A DNA stretch of 64,000 nucleotides from Hahellaceae bacterium (GCA_024234505.1 JACKOD010000002.1:62001-126000); one strand, 5' to 3'; counted from the stretch's first letter, positions 8,227 through 17,753 are shown. Program-made: numbers and translations. Notes: a model not told the origin generated them from the sequence alone.

Positions 8227-9303
8227 ATGTCCATGCATGCACAGCTCAATATTAATGAAAAAACGATGGCCGACTACTCGCCATTGGATCAATTGTCAGA
8301 AAAGTATCGAAAGCAGATTATCAATCAGAGCCGTGTGATTATTTTTGATGAAGGGGAAACCCTGTTCGAGAAGCAGCACGAATTAACGGCATCTTATTAT
8401 TTACTGGCGGGCAAGCTCAGCGCAAAACGTGGCATTTTGATGAGCACTACGCTTGATAGCAGTCAGAAGGATTGTCGTAACCCAATAAATGATCGCATTC
8501 CTGACGGTGTCAGTGTCAAAGCCCAGACTTCGGGCCATATGCTGTTAGTTGATCCTCGCCAGTTGGACAGAGCCTTGGCGTTGAGCGAGTCCGAAGCCCA
8601 GGAGCGCAGCAAGCAGATCTCCAAAGAAGACGCGAAACCTGCCAGTGCAACGGAGCCTCCTCAGGAATTTGACGAGGAGTACTTTAACTGGATGACCAGC
8701 CTGTTGGAGTTTCCGTTATTTCTGAACCTGCCTCCCGCTAATATACAAGCGATCTTTGATCGCTTTGAAAAAGTGGAGGTAGCAGCGGGCGATGAGATAA
8801 TCCGTGAGGGAGAGCTGGGTGATTATTTCTATTTGCTTATTCGCGGCCGCGCAAAAGTATTGGTCGGGCCATCACGGGCAGCCGTTGCGACATTACGCCC
8901 CGGGGCCTATTTTGGCGAGGAAGCGCTGGTATCTGATACCGAGCGGTCGGCGTCGGTCGTAATGGATACCGATGGCTGTTTGGCTCGTCTGGATAAAGAG
9001 GCGTTCCAGAGTTTGCTCCACGACTCGCTGGTGAAGTCTATCTCGTATGCCGACTACAAAAAAATGCTGGCCGCCCGAGAGGTGGAGGCCGAGTTACTTG
9101 ATATTCGTTCTGCCAGCGAGTTTGAACATATCCCCTTACCGGACTGCCTGCATATCCCGTTAAGTGATTTACGTAACAACATATCGTCGCTGGATCGGCA
9201 GAAAACTTATTTTCTAACCGAGGAAGGCGGGCAGAGGAACGATATTGCGGCCCACATTCTGGCGCAAAACAGGTTGAATGTGTTCGTGATCCGAGAGTCC
9301 TGA
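8227..9303 (+). CDS. Cyclic-nucleotide-binding-domain protein with degenerate C-terminal rhodanese domain
   Basis: A 358-residue soluble protein. The first 110 residues look like a degenerate cNMP-binding barrel. A better one spans about 155-270 (F-P-L-F-L-N-L-P, G-D-E-I-I-R-E-G-E-L-G-D-Y-F-Y-L-L, F-G-E-E-A-L-V-S-D-T-E-R-S-A-S-V). The phosphate-binding cassette ends E-R-S-A-S rather than R-T-A, so ligand binding is open. The last 80 residues resemble a rhodanese domain (L-L-D-I-R-S-A-S-E-F-E-H-I-P-L) but the active loop reads L-T-E-E-G-G-Q-R-N with no cysteine, so it cannot carry sulfur. There is no DNA-binding domain. A strong AAAGG site precedes the ATG. A lipoprotein gene follows after 4 bp. 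Confidence 0.8.
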   Translation: MSMHAQLNINEKTMADYSPLDQLSEKYRKQIINQSRVIIFDEGETLFEKQHELTASYYLLAGKLSAKRGILMSTTLDSSQKDCRNPINDRIPDGVSVKAQTSGHMLLVDPRQLDRALALSESEAQERSKQISKEDAKPASATEPPQEFDEEYFNWMTSLLEFPLFLNLPPANIQAIFDRFEKVEVAAGDEIIREGELGDYFYLLIRGRAKVLVGPSRAAVATLRPGAYFGEEALVSDTERSASVVMDTDGCLARLDKEAFQSLLHDSLVKSISYADYKKMLAAREVEAELLDIRSASEFEHIPLPDCLHIPLSDLRNNISSLDRQKTYFLTEEGGQRNDIAAHILAQNRLNVFVIRES

Positions 9304-9307
9304 ACGC

Positions 9308-9637
9308 ATGAATTTTCGTGGCGTGTGCGGGTTGAGCCTGTCATTCATGGTGACAGCCTGCGCGACAGCCTATACGCAGTTAACCGATCCTTACGACACA
9401 GATCTGGCCAATTGTCCCGATCTGCACACGATTGCGAACGTCTATAGCGGTACGTTATTGGATCTGGCCTGTATTCCGGCAGAGAATGCGGGCTTTTTCT
9501 GTTTAGTTGACCTTCCGATGAGCTTGATGGCCGACTCGATGGTATTGCCATTAAGTGTGTATCGGCAAATCAAAGTCGGTCCCTGGTATGATCAGGATGT
9601 TTGCCTGCAACGTGCTGCGGACGTTTTGCCGTTATAA
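9308..9637 (+). CDS. YceK/YidQ-family lipoprotein (DUF1375)
   Basis: A 109-residue exported protein. The signal peptide ends in F-M-V-T-A-C, a lipobox with the acylated cysteine. The mature part has N-V-Y-S-G-T-x-L-D-L and D-L-P-M-S-L-M-A-D-S-M-V-L-P, the two motifs that define the small YceK/YidQ lipoproteins. Function in the family is unknown; an envelope location is well supported. Only 4 bp separate it from the preceding gene, so they are probably co-transcribed. Confidence 0.75.
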   Translation: MNFRGVCGLSLSFMVTACATAYTQLTDPYDTDLANCPDLHTIANVYSGTLLDLACIPAENAGFFCLVDLPMSLMADSMVLPLSVYRQIKVGPWYDQDVCLQRAADVLPL

Positions 9638-9687
9638 TGCGCTGACATTATTAACACATTTCACGATTTTATGTCTGGTTGTATCCC

Positions 9688-10617
9688 ATGTCCCAACAGC
9701 CCCATACGACGGACGATGGTTCGTCGCGTAACGTTTTATTCACCGGTGTGCTGCTGGCCATGGCCGGCACGTTTTTGTTTGCACTGAAATCTATTTTTAT
9801 CAAATTGGCTTACGCGGAAGGCGTTGAAGTGGAAGCGCTCCTGATGCTGAGAATGATGATTTCTCTGCCATTTTATCTGGCGATGCTGATGTATCTCTCA
9901 CGGCAGGGCAAGCTACCCGCGTTGCTGACAGGTCGAAAAGTCGTACAAGTGATGGCGCTTGGATTTTTAGGCTATTATCTGGCGTCTTTTCTGGATTTAT
10001 GGGGTCTGACCTTTATTTCTGCCCAGCTGGAGCGGCTCACATTATTTACTTACCCCACCATGATTGCCGTGCTGGCCTGGATTTTTCTCAAGGAAAAAAT
10101 TACTCCGCGCATTGCGCTGTCTCTGGTGCTCTGTTACGCCGGTTTATGGGTGATGTATGGGCAGGAGAAAAACATGGCGCAGGGGGCGTCGGTGATGTTA
10201 GGGGTCGGCCTGGTCCTGGGGGCGGCCTTGAGCTTTTCAATTTATGTAATTTTATCCAAGTCCGTTATACATGAGCTGGGCAGCCGCTGTTTTACGAGTC
10301 TGGCCATGATAGGTTCGACCTTCTTTGTAGGGATTCACTTCAGCATAATTCATACGCCCGACGCGCTGGATGTCTCCGCCCGGGTATGGTGGTACGCCTC
10401 GTTGCTTGCATTTGTCAGCACCGTGATTCCCAGCTTTATGGTGACCGAGGCGATTGCCAGAATAGGTGCGACACGCACGACTATTCTGGGGTCTGTAGGG
10501 CCGGTGTTCACCATTGCGCTTGCCGTTTTGCTACTGAATGAGCCAACCTCAATCAATCACCTGTTGGGGACGGTGCTGGTGATTATTGGTGTGCTATTTG
10601 TGCAAGCGACCTTGTAG
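9688..10617 (+). CDS. EamA-family (DMT) transporter
   Basis: About 309 residues with ten predicted membrane helices in two homologous five-helix halves, the architecture of drug/metabolite exporters of the EamA group. The L-W-G-L-T-F-I-S-A-Q-L-E-R-L-T region in half one and the R-I-G-A-T-R-T-T-I-L-G-S-V-G-P-V-F region in half two are typical helix-4 repeats. The ATG of M-S-Q-Q is preferred to an upstream TTG, although neither has a strong ribosome site. The substrate cannot be told; the family exports amino acids, metabolites or drugs. Confidence 0.85.
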   Translation: MSQQPHTTDDGSSRNVLFTGVLLAMAGTFLFALKSIFIKLAYAEGVEVEALLMLRMMISLPFYLAMLMYLSRQGKLPALLTGRKVVQVMALGFLGYYLASFLDLWGLTFISAQLERLTLFTYPTMIAVLAWIFLKEKITPRIALSLVLCYAGLWVMYGQEKNMAQGASVMLGVGLVLGAALSFSIYVILSKSVIHELGSRCFTSLAMIGSTFFVGIHFSIIHTPDALDVSARVWWYASLLAFVSTVIPSFMVTEAIARIGATRTTILGSVGPVFTIALAVLLLNEPTSINHLLGTVLVIIGVLFVQATL

Positions 10618-10713
10618 CCGTGGTGGCTGCCATTTTTTCAAACTAACGCCTGACCCGATCAAGGCTTGAAACCTATCCGGTGAGTCTTTGTATTCCTGCT
10701 GACCGCCCACTAA

Positions 10714-12402
10714 TTAAAGTTGGGCGGCGGTTTCAGCGACCTGTAGCTCTTCGGCAAGCGCTAATGCGGCTTCATCGTCAGGCCATGTGTTTAGCAATAT
10801 ACTCACATCTTCCGAAGCCAGCTCGATTTGCCCGCAGTGCAATGCCACCGTGGCTCGCTCCAGATGGGCCTGATAGTAGATATCCGGCGCATGGAGCTGG
10901 ATCGCATCGGTATATTGCTGTATGGCCGAATCAAATTGTTCGCAGTCACGAAAATACCAGCCCATCAGGTAGGCTGCACGAGGACTGGTATGCCCGCGAT
11001 CCCAGGCTTCTGTAATCAGATCCTTGATTTCGTCATATTGCTTCATGCAGAAGTAGATTTCTGCCATTCGCAAGTAGGGAAAACCATCGTTCGGGTAACC
11101 GTGAGTGTAGGCACGGTAAGCGTTCACAATGTCCAGTAATTCGTCGGTGGTTCGCATTTCATTGCTGGCGAAAAAATCCAGGAACTGGCTTTCTGCAATC
11201 CAGAAATGATTACGCCAGTTTTCCCAGTTTAAATCTTCGGCTTTTCTTGCCAGACGCAATGCAGTTGAGTAATGTTTGAAATGGCAATGACATTCTGCCG
11301 CTCGCGTCAGGTAGTCATCATCATCCGGGTGGCTTTTGAGTTCATACTCCAGTATTTCCAGTGCCGCCTCATAGCGTTCGTTTTGCAGGTGTTGATCTAT
11401 CTGTAGCAGACGGGCTCGCTTGAATTCGGTGGAGGCGCGTGGTACCGCGCTGAGCAAGGATTCGCCGGCCTGTGCGTACCCTGCATCGAAAAATACCGTT
11501 GCAATGGTAATGCGCTGGTGGTCTGAAAAGGGGCTCAGATTGTTGTATTCGGCATCCACCAGGTGATGTGCAATATGGATCGCTTTTAGCGTTGCGACTA
11601 TATCGTAGGGATAGTGCTGCAGCACACGATGATATAATTCGATTGCGCCCAGTAAGTCATGCTGCCACTCTTTGGAGAGGGCCAGCGCGTGCAGTGCGCC
11701 ACAGTGTTCGCTTTCGATGGTCAGCAGTTCAATCGCAATGGCATCAAGTACTTCCGGTTGTCTGCGCTTGATTGCCAGTTCCAGCCGGAGCTCGAGAATA
11801 TCCTGGTAAAACGGACAGTGCTCGTCAATTTGTGCCGTCAGTGACTGGCTCTCTTCAATCTCATTGATGAACATGAGTGATTGAGCCAGCAGCCAGGCGG
11901 TGTTGTCACTGGGGGCTGTGTCGTAGGCTTTGCGGAGATAGTTGGCTGCATCGGGGAATCGGAAATGCCGGTGCAGGTCTTTTCCTGCACAGAAGTTAAA
12001 TTGTGCCTCAGCGTGTCTTAGTCGCTCCGTTTGTCCCAGTTTTTCGGCACAGATGCACAGCCGGTGATAAAGATGCGGGTTATCGGGATAGAGATCGATA
12101 AGTTGCTGCAATGGGACAATAGCGTCTTGAAAACGACCCATGTCCATCAGCGTGTCTGTCTTGAGGCGCAGATAGGTTGTGCGGTGCTCCAGATGAACCT
12201 TCCGTGCATCGAGCAGATCGATAAAATCCTGACTTAGCCGCAATTCATCCTGATGGGCCATGGCCATTATTTTGAAATGGCAGATTTCATGGTGTACGCC
12301 GGCCATCGCTTCATCCAGAGAAATGGATGAACCAAGTGCCAACCAGTCCTTTTGAGAATACAAGGCACGTAATCGGGTGAGTCGTTCAAGGAGATTTCTC
12401 AT
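10714..12402 (-). CDS. TPR-repeat protein
   Basis: About 562 residues, entirely helical, with repeated 34-residue units recognisable by A-x-x-x-Y and G-x-x-x-x-A spacing (for example Q-D-A-I-V-P-L-Q-Q-L-I-D-L-Y-P-D-N, A-L-E-I-L-E-Y-E-L-K-S-H-P-D-D and F-D-S-A-I-Q-Q-Y-T-D-A-I-Q-L). No signal peptide or membrane segment is seen. The ATG of M-R-N-L-L-E-R is preceded by AAAGGA, so an upstream in-frame extension is rejected. It starts 16 bp after the DUF1266 gene, which argues for one operon and a joint function. TPR proteins act as protein-binding scaffolds; the partner is unknown. Confidence 0.75.
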   Translation of the reverse strand: MRNLLERLTRLRALYSQKDWLALGSSISLDEAMAGVHHEICHFKIMAMAHQDELRLSQDFIDLLDARKVHLEHRTTYLRLKTDTLMDMGRFQDAIVPLQQLIDLYPDNPHLYHRLCICAEKLGQTERLRHAEAQFNFCAGKDLHRHFRFPDAANYLRKAYDTAPSDNTAWLLAQSLMFINEIEESQSLTAQIDEHCPFYQDILELRLELAIKRRQPEVLDAIAIELLTIESEHCGALHALALSKEWQHDLLGAIELYHRVLQHYPYDIVATLKAIHIAHHLVDAEYNNLSPFSDHQRITIATVFFDAGYAQAGESLLSAVPRASTEFKRARLLQIDQHLQNERYEAALEILEYELKSHPDDDDYLTRAAECHCHFKHYSTALRLARKAEDLNWENWRNHFWIAESQFLDFFASNEMRTTDELLDIVNAYRAYTHGYPNDGFPYLRMAEIYFCMKQYDEIKDLITEAWDRGHTSPRAAYLMGWYFRDCEQFDSAIQQYTDAIQLHAPDIYYQAHLERATVALHCGQIELASEDVSILLNTWPDDEAALALAEELQVAETAAQL

Positions 12403-12418
12403 GACAAGTCCTTTTGTG

Positions 12419-13117
12419 TCAGTGATGAACGGGCGTTGATATAGCTGACGTCGAAAAGGCATTTTCAAAGTCGGGATAGCGTAACCAGGGGCTTTCTGGC
12501 TGAGTCAGCAAGCGATGGGTTGCTTGCAGGTTATTCCTGCCCGTACGGTCATCGAGATTACGCATCGCATATTGACGACCGATAAGATAACTATGTGCAA
12601 AGGGATACCAGCTGTTGAATAGGCGCGTGGCTTGTGCGCCCTGTTCTAGCAGGGTATCCCAGGCTTCCTGTTCACTAATGTAGCCCGCAGTAAACGCCAT
12701 ACGTGCCAGCAGCACGATGCGTCCCAGGTCCCACGCGGCAATACCTTGCGAACCCAGCTGGTTGCGATAGTGGCGCACAATGGCTAAACGGTGATGCTCA
12801 CGGGCGTCACGTTTTTTAATTTCAGCCTCTTGTTGCAGCCATTCCGTGATTGGCGTAACCAGCGTAATGCCCCAATGCTCGTTAAATGCCATGCGATGAC
12901 CTTCCTGTTTCAGCCAGGCAATGCTTTCAAGGTAGGAATCCCGGTCGTGAATGTCCCACCAGGCGCGAAGCGAGTTTTGAAACGTGTGGGGGTCTGCATG
13001 TTGCAGTATATCGTGCCGTTCGCCGTTGACCTCGGTATTTATGGCACTGAGGCCGAGACACCAAAGTTGAGTGGGGGTATATTCGTAAGGGTTGTAGGGG
13101 GTGAGGTTGTCCATCAT
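12419..13117 (-). CDS. DUF1266 domain protein
   Basis: A 232-residue protein. The C-terminal half has A-W-D-L-G-R-I-V-L-L-A-R-M-A-F-T-A-G-Y-I and E-Q-E-A-W, followed by F-N-S-W-x-x-F-A-x-x-Y-L-x-G-R, which are signature patterns of DUF1266, the family that includes E. coli YbeR and YbeU. The N-terminal half has the family's L-R-x-W-W-x-I-x-x-R, so the fold is complete. No signal peptide. AAGGAG lies 6 bases before the ATG. It leads a two-gene operon with a TPR protein. The family has no assigned biochemical role. Confidence 0.75.
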   Translation of the reverse strand: MMDNLTPYNPYEYTPTQLWCLGLSAINTEVNGERHDILQHADPHTFQNSLRAWWDIHDRDSYLESIAWLKQEGHRMAFNEHWGITLVTPITEWLQQEAEIKKRDAREHHRLAIVRHYRNQLGSQGIAAWDLGRIVLLARMAFTAGYISEQEAWDTLLEQGAQATRLFNSWYPFAHSYLIGRQYAMRNLDDRTGRNNLQATHRLLTQPESPWLRYPDFENAFSTSAISTPVHH

Positions 13118-13510
13118 ACCGTGCTCCTTGTATCAATCCATATCCTTAAGCGCGTCGCAGGTAGCCCTTTGGTTGCAGTCGCTAAGAATCACCCTCGCAT
13201 CATGGCGTAAAAAGGTCATTCGAATGGTCAGGCTAGCGAAACGGTCGGGCTGGTTTCACATGAAAATGCAGGGCGTCCTCCATTTTGATGTTGAAAAGGC
13301 TTTGCGTATGTTTATGTTATTAATAAACTCTGGGCTGTGCTACCTATTGTGCCAATCAGCATCATAACGCAGAAAGATATTTTCTGATTTGAGACGGACA
13401 ATTCATTATGGCTGGCATGGTCGCTTTGCTTTCTAAACTAACTGTCATCACCCCGGCACCCAAACCCTGCCATAATTCGACTCTTTGTTTGCCATTGCGG
13501 ATGACGATAC
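13118..13510. other. Intergenic region between divergent DUF1266 and srkA genes
   Basis: A 393-bp spacer expected to carry two promoters. I see no convincing -35/-10 pair, repeat or small gene; an 88-codon open frame that crosses it is not protein-like in composition. Confidence 0.4.
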
Positions 13511-14518
13511 ATGACCGAGACTACGCCTCCCTTTGATGGTTTAACCCCTGACCGGGTGATCTCTGCCGTTGAATCGCTGGGTTTGATCTGTGATTTGCGA
13601 ATTACCGCGCTCAACAGTTATGAAAACCGTGTGTATCAGGTGGGTATTGATGGCGAATTGCCGATCATTGCCAAATTCTATCGACCGGCGCGATGGAGCG
13701 ATGCTCAGATTCTTGAGGAACATGCCTTCAGTGCCGAATTGCAAGCGTTGGAAATTCCCGCAATTTCTCCTCTGAGTTACCCTGTCAACAGTGTCAATGG
13801 TGAAGGCAAAACCTTACATCTGTTTGAAGGATTTCGTTTTTCTCTGTATCCCCGTGTCGGTGGCGGCGCGCCTGAATTTGATAATCCCGATCATCTGAAT
13901 ATGATTGGCCGTACGCTGGGGCGATTGCACCTGGCGGGAGTGCAACGGCCTTTTGAGTATCGGCAGACTCTCAGTATCGAGCGTTTTGCCTGCGAGAGTA
14001 TTGATTTCCTGCTCAGTCATGATTTTCTGCCGCCTGAATTGCGTCAGTCGTATGAAACGCTGACCGCAGATTTACTGATCAGAATGCGTAATCGTTGGGA
14101 GATGGCCGGGCAGTTTGCCTGGTTGCGAACGCATGGCGATTGCCATGTTGGTAACATATTGTGGCGCAATGACACCCCGTTTCTCGTGGACTTCGACGAT
14201 TGCATGATGGCACCCGCCGTGCAGGATCTCTGGCTGTTTCTGTCGGGCACACGTGAAGAGATGCAAATGCAGCTCAGTGAACTGCTGGACGGCTATGGCG
14301 ATTTTATGGATTTTAATCCCGCTGAACTGCATCTGGTGGAAGTCATGCGTACCCTGCGGATTATTCATTACAGCGCCTGGCTCGCCCGGCGTTGGAATGA
14401 CCCGGCCTTTCCGCATCATTTTCCCTGGTTCAATACCGGTCGCTATTGGGCTGAGCATATTCTGGAGCTGCGTGAGCAGCTGGCCGCTTTGGATGAACCT
14501 GCGTTGCGGATTTTCTAG
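13511..14518 (+). CDS. srkA: Stress response serine/threonine kinase SrkA (YihE/RdoA)
   Basis: A 335-residue kinase of the aminoglycoside-phosphotransferase fold, close to the 328 residues of E. coli SrkA. Visible landmarks are S-Y-E-N-R-V-Y-Q-V in the nucleotide loop, I-A-K-F-Y-R-P-x-R-W-S with the ATP-binding lysine, H-G-D-C-H-V-G-N-I-L-W (catalytic loop) and V-D-F-D-D-C (metal-binding aspartates). In E. coli SrkA phosphorylates proteins on Ser/Thr, follows Cpx stress, and counters MazEF-type death; it is often beside dsbA, which is not the case here. It converges on the large PBP gene. Confidence 0.92.
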   Translation: MTETTPPFDGLTPDRVISAVESLGLICDLRITALNSYENRVYQVGIDGELPIIAKFYRPARWSDAQILEEHAFSAELQALEIPAISPLSYPVNSVNGEGKTLHLFEGFRFSLYPRVGGGAPEFDNPDHLNMIGRTLGRLHLAGVQRPFEYRQTLSIERFACESIDFLLSHDFLPPELRQSYETLTADLLIRMRNRWEMAGQFAWLRTHGDCHVGNILWRNDTPFLVDFDDCMMAPAVQDLWLFLSGTREEMQMQLSELLDGYGDFMDFNPAELHLVEVMRTLRIIHYSAWLARRWNDPAFPHHFPWFNTGRYWAEHILELREQLAALDEPALRIF

Positions 14519-14570
14519 CCTCTTGATCGGGACGGGGCGCCGCGCTTCCGATCCCTAAGGGACTCTCTCG

Positions 14571-17500
14571 TCAGGTTTCGTCTGGTTGATCGAGACCTGG
14601 CGCACGGGTATCTTTACAGTAAGGCTCACGTTGCGGAGTTAGCCAAGGCAAGAGTAACGGTGCCAATCCTTTCAGTGCCTGAACTGGTAGCGCTGAGGTA
14701 AATTTGAACGTTGCCGAATCGTTTCCTGTGACGTAGGCCGTGAGCGTGCCGAAATAGTTTTCGCCCAGATAGAAAACAAAGGTTGCCGTACGGTTCACCG
14801 CGCGGGATTTGATACGTTGCCCGGACGGGCTCAAGGTGACAATGCGGTTATCGCCGGTACCGGTTTTGCCGCCGATGGGCATGGGGCGCCCGTCTTCGAA
14901 AACAAACGCACCCTTGATACGCTCGGCCGTGCCGTCCTGGACTACGCCCGAAAGGGCCGCTCGCAAGGCTTTGGCGACCTCGGCATGCATGACTCGCGCG
15001 CCCTCTAGCGTATGTCGTGAAAGTGCTGTTTCGTAAGGTGTGGCTTCAGCAAATCGCAGTTGCTCTATACGAACAGTGGGGGCACGGATGCCGTCATTTA
15101 AAATAATCCCCATTAGCTCCGCAAGTGCGGCCGGTCGGTCGCCCGAACTGCCCAATGCCGTACCGAGTGACGGCACCAGATGATCGAAGGGGTAGCCGAG
15201 TCTGACCCAGCGCTGATGCAAATCTGAAAAGGCTTCGACCTCCAGCATGATCCTGATGCGACTGTCCTGGGCATTTTTGGTTCGCGATGAAAAAAGCCAG
15301 CCATACACTTCCTGCCGCGCCTGTTCACTTGCTGAGACTGCGTCCTGATAACTGGCTTGCGGGTGCTGAACACGATAGCCGAGCAGCCAAAGTTCCAGGG
15401 GGTGCACGCCGGCAATATAGCTTTGGTCGGTCAGCGTAAATTTCCCTTGTGCGTATTTTTGATACAGACGATCTAATTGGGTGTCACTCAGATCTTCATC
15501 CGGCAAACGATCGCTCAGGAATGCGGCAAATTCATAACGACTGGCATGGGGGTAGAGATAGCGATGTACGGCACTGAGTCTGGAGGCATTCTGTCGCAGC
15601 CCTTCAAGAAAATCATCAACTTGCGCTTCGGTGGATTTATTTTGAAAGCTGCGCCAAAAGCGTTGCAGATACACTAATCCCTCCCGGTCGGCAAAGCGTG
15701 CCAGATAATCCTTGCGCCGGGGGTCTTGTCTGCTTTGCAGTAGTTGTCGGGTTCCATCGACCGAATTAAACAGGCTGTAATTCACCAGATCACGCATGAT
15801 TCGGACAAAGGGGAGATTAATCGAGTTTTGTAAGGACTCCCTGACTGTGGGAGTCAGACTGTCTTCTTTGTGTTGAAAATTGCTAAAACTATGGAGACCT
15901 CCGCCCGTAAAGAAGACCTCTTCAGGGTTGGCAGAATAGCGCCGTTCCAAGGCCGCTTGCAGCATTACAGACAGCGACAGGTCGTGACGGTTGTGCAGCA
16001 GATAGTTGAGCGCCCATTGGGTTAGATCATCCTGAGCTTCAGGAAGGAGGGCGCGTAGTTCGTGTGTGGTGAGTGATGCATAGCGTTGGTGAAGCTCCTG
16101 AATGATTTCAAGATACGTGGCAAGCACTCTCAACTTGGCGGTAGAACCCAGCTCCAGCTTGCTGCTTTCATTAATATCAAAGGGTTGATTGGTATTGTCA
16201 GTCTGGATTCGTACGCGGTTGCCTGCCTGGGTTCGCTCGAACAAGGTAAAGCTATAATTGATGTACGGGGCTTGTTCGGCGGTAAGCAAATGATACCCCA
16301 GCAGCTTCTGACGACGGGCAAACTCCTTGTTGTTCAAATCATGCAAATACTCGGTGGCCGTTTCCTGCATAGGAAGTTGAAAGGTCATGGCAACCGACAG
16401 GTCGGTGCGATCCAGTTCGTACAGCGGGCGCTGAAGTAACTCCGACAAACGGTTGCGGCTGATTACGGCCGCCTTTCCGGTTTCCTGAAGCTGGCGGGCA
16501 GTCACGATCCGGCCTTTGCGCCATTGATTCGGCTGGCTGACGGCGGCGAGCATCAGCGACTGACTGATATAGCCCGATTTATACATAAGTCTCAGGTAAC
16601 TGCTCGTTAGACGGTTTAATTCTTCTCTGCCCTGAATAAGGTAATAGGTAGGGCGGCGATGAGCGATCATCAGCGCGATCACCTGACGCAGTGCGGTCGC
16701 TTTTTTCTGCAGTAGCGTGGGATCACCTTCGGGGCCATTTAATGCCTGGTTCGTTTCGTCGAAGTCGGCACCCATCCAGGCCCAAAGACCATCTCCCAGA
16801 CCATTGACCTCGCCCTGACCGGGCGCCGCCGCCAGCGGCACGGTATTTAAATAGCTGACCACCAGTTGTTGGCGCGCTGCGAGTGTCTGCTCTCCCTGTC
16901 GGTATACCCTGATACTGGCGGAAGCCATTTGCTTGAGTTTGTCCTCGATTGACGAGGTGATACCGTCTTCAGAGTGTCGGTACTTTTCAATTTGGGTGGC
17001 GAGGGTACTGCCTCCCATAGAGGTGTAGTCGAGGCCGATTGCTTTGGAGAGTTGCATGACGGCCGCCCGCGTAAACCGAGTCCAGTCTACTGCAGGGTTG
17101 ATCTGTGGATAGGTTTCGGACAATAGCTCGCGATTTTCGATGAAGAGCAGGGCATTGACAACGAGCGGGGGAATGGACGAAAAATCTGCGTAACCTCGTC
17201 TCGGGTAGCGATAACTGTAGACTTCTTCTCCGTGACAGTCCTGAATAGTCAGTCCGGCCTGTGACTTTTCCTGATATGGGGGGAACAATCCCTGTGCAGT
17301 ATAGGATTCCAGTTCTGGAGAAAAGCGGGTCTGTTGGTCGATAATGAAATTCCGCTGTTGCAACCGCTGCAGGAATACCGGTAAATCTACGTAGCCCATT
17401 CGTCGGTCGAACGGGCCACTGACTGGATACCTGACATGGGGATTACTGCCTTGATTCAATGTCCAGGACAAAGACTGCGCAATGTTTGGCAGCAGCGCGG

Positions 17501-17753
17501 CCTGTAAACGCGAGGTTCGAACTTCGTAAATCACCAGCGTAATGATTGCGGCGAGTAGCAGTGTAATCAGGAATATTGCGCGTATTTTTTTATAGCGACG
17601 TCGCTTTTTCGCAGTGAGCCGAAATTGCAGTTGTTCCCTGTCATGTTCAACTGACAAAAATGCCGCATCGTCCGGCTCGATTGCCGTGGCGGACAGGTTT
17701 ACGTTGGAATACTCAGGCTCAACGGATGAAGACGTCGGGTGTTGTCTAGTCAC
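14571..17753 (-). CDS. Large divergent class A penicillin-binding protein (GT51 + transpeptidase)
   Basis: A 1060-residue bitopic protein with a cytoplasmic tail of about 58 residues and one membrane helix near 59-77. The glycosyltransferase region keeps the first catalytic glutamate (I-E-N-R-E, Glu206) and G-G-S-T-L-A-T-Q at 247-254, but the usual R-K-x-x-E helix is replaced, so lipid II polymerisation should not be assumed. The transpeptidase has all three motifs: S-T-A-K at 537-540 with Ser537, S-I-N at 644-646 and K-T-G-T at 963-966. The distance between S-I-N and K-T-G-T is far longer than in PBP1a/1b and must hold an inserted region. The start is GTG without a clear ribosome site, so it may be misplaced. 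Confidence 0.8.
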   Translation of the reverse strand: MTRQHPTSSSVEPEYSNVNLSATAIEPDDAAFLSVEHDREQLQFRLTAKKRRRYKKIRAIFLITLLLAAIITLVIYEVRTSRLQAALLPNIAQSLSWTLNQGSNPHVRYPVSGPFDRRMGYVDLPVFLQRLQQRNFIIDQQTRFSPELESYTAQGLFPPYQEKSQAGLTIQDCHGEEVYSYRYPRRGYADFSSIPPLVVNALLFIENRELLSETYPQINPAVDWTRFTRAAVMQLSKAIGLDYTSMGGSTLATQIEKYRHSEDGITSSIEDKLKQMASASIRVYRQGEQTLAARQQLVVSYLNTVPLAAAPGQGEVNGLGDGLWAWMGADFDETNQALNGPEGDPTLLQKKATALRQVIALMIAHRRPTYYLIQGREELNRLTSSYLRLMYKSGYISQSLMLAAVSQPNQWRKGRIVTARQLQETGKAAVISRNRLSELLQRPLYELDRTDLSVAMTFQLPMQETATEYLHDLNNKEFARRQKLLGYHLLTAEQAPYINYSFTLFERTQAGNRVRIQTDNTNQPFDINESSKLELGSTAKLRVLATYLEIIQELHQRYASLTTHELRALLPEAQDDLTQWALNYLLHNRHDLSLSVMLQAALERRYSANPEEVFFTGGGLHSFSNFQHKEDSLTPTVRESLQNSINLPFVRIMRDLVNYSLFNSVDGTRQLLQSRQDPRRKDYLARFADREGLVYLQRFWRSFQNKSTEAQVDDFLEGLRQNASRLSAVHRYLYPHASRYEFAAFLSDRLPDEDLSDTQLDRLYQKYAQGKFTLTDQSYIAGVHPLELWLLGYRVQHPQASYQDAVSASEQARQEVYGWLFSSRTKNAQDSRIRIMLEVEAFSDLHQRWVRLGYPFDHLVPSLGTALGSSGDRPAALAELMGIILNDGIRAPTVRIEQLRFAEATPYETALSRHTLEGARVMHAEVAKALRAALSGVVQDGTAERIKGAFVFEDGRPMPIGGKTGTGDNRIVTLSPSGQRIKSRAVNRTATFVFYLGENYFGTLTAYVTGNDSATFKFTSALPVQALKGLAPLLLPWLTPQREPYCKDTRAPGLDQPDET

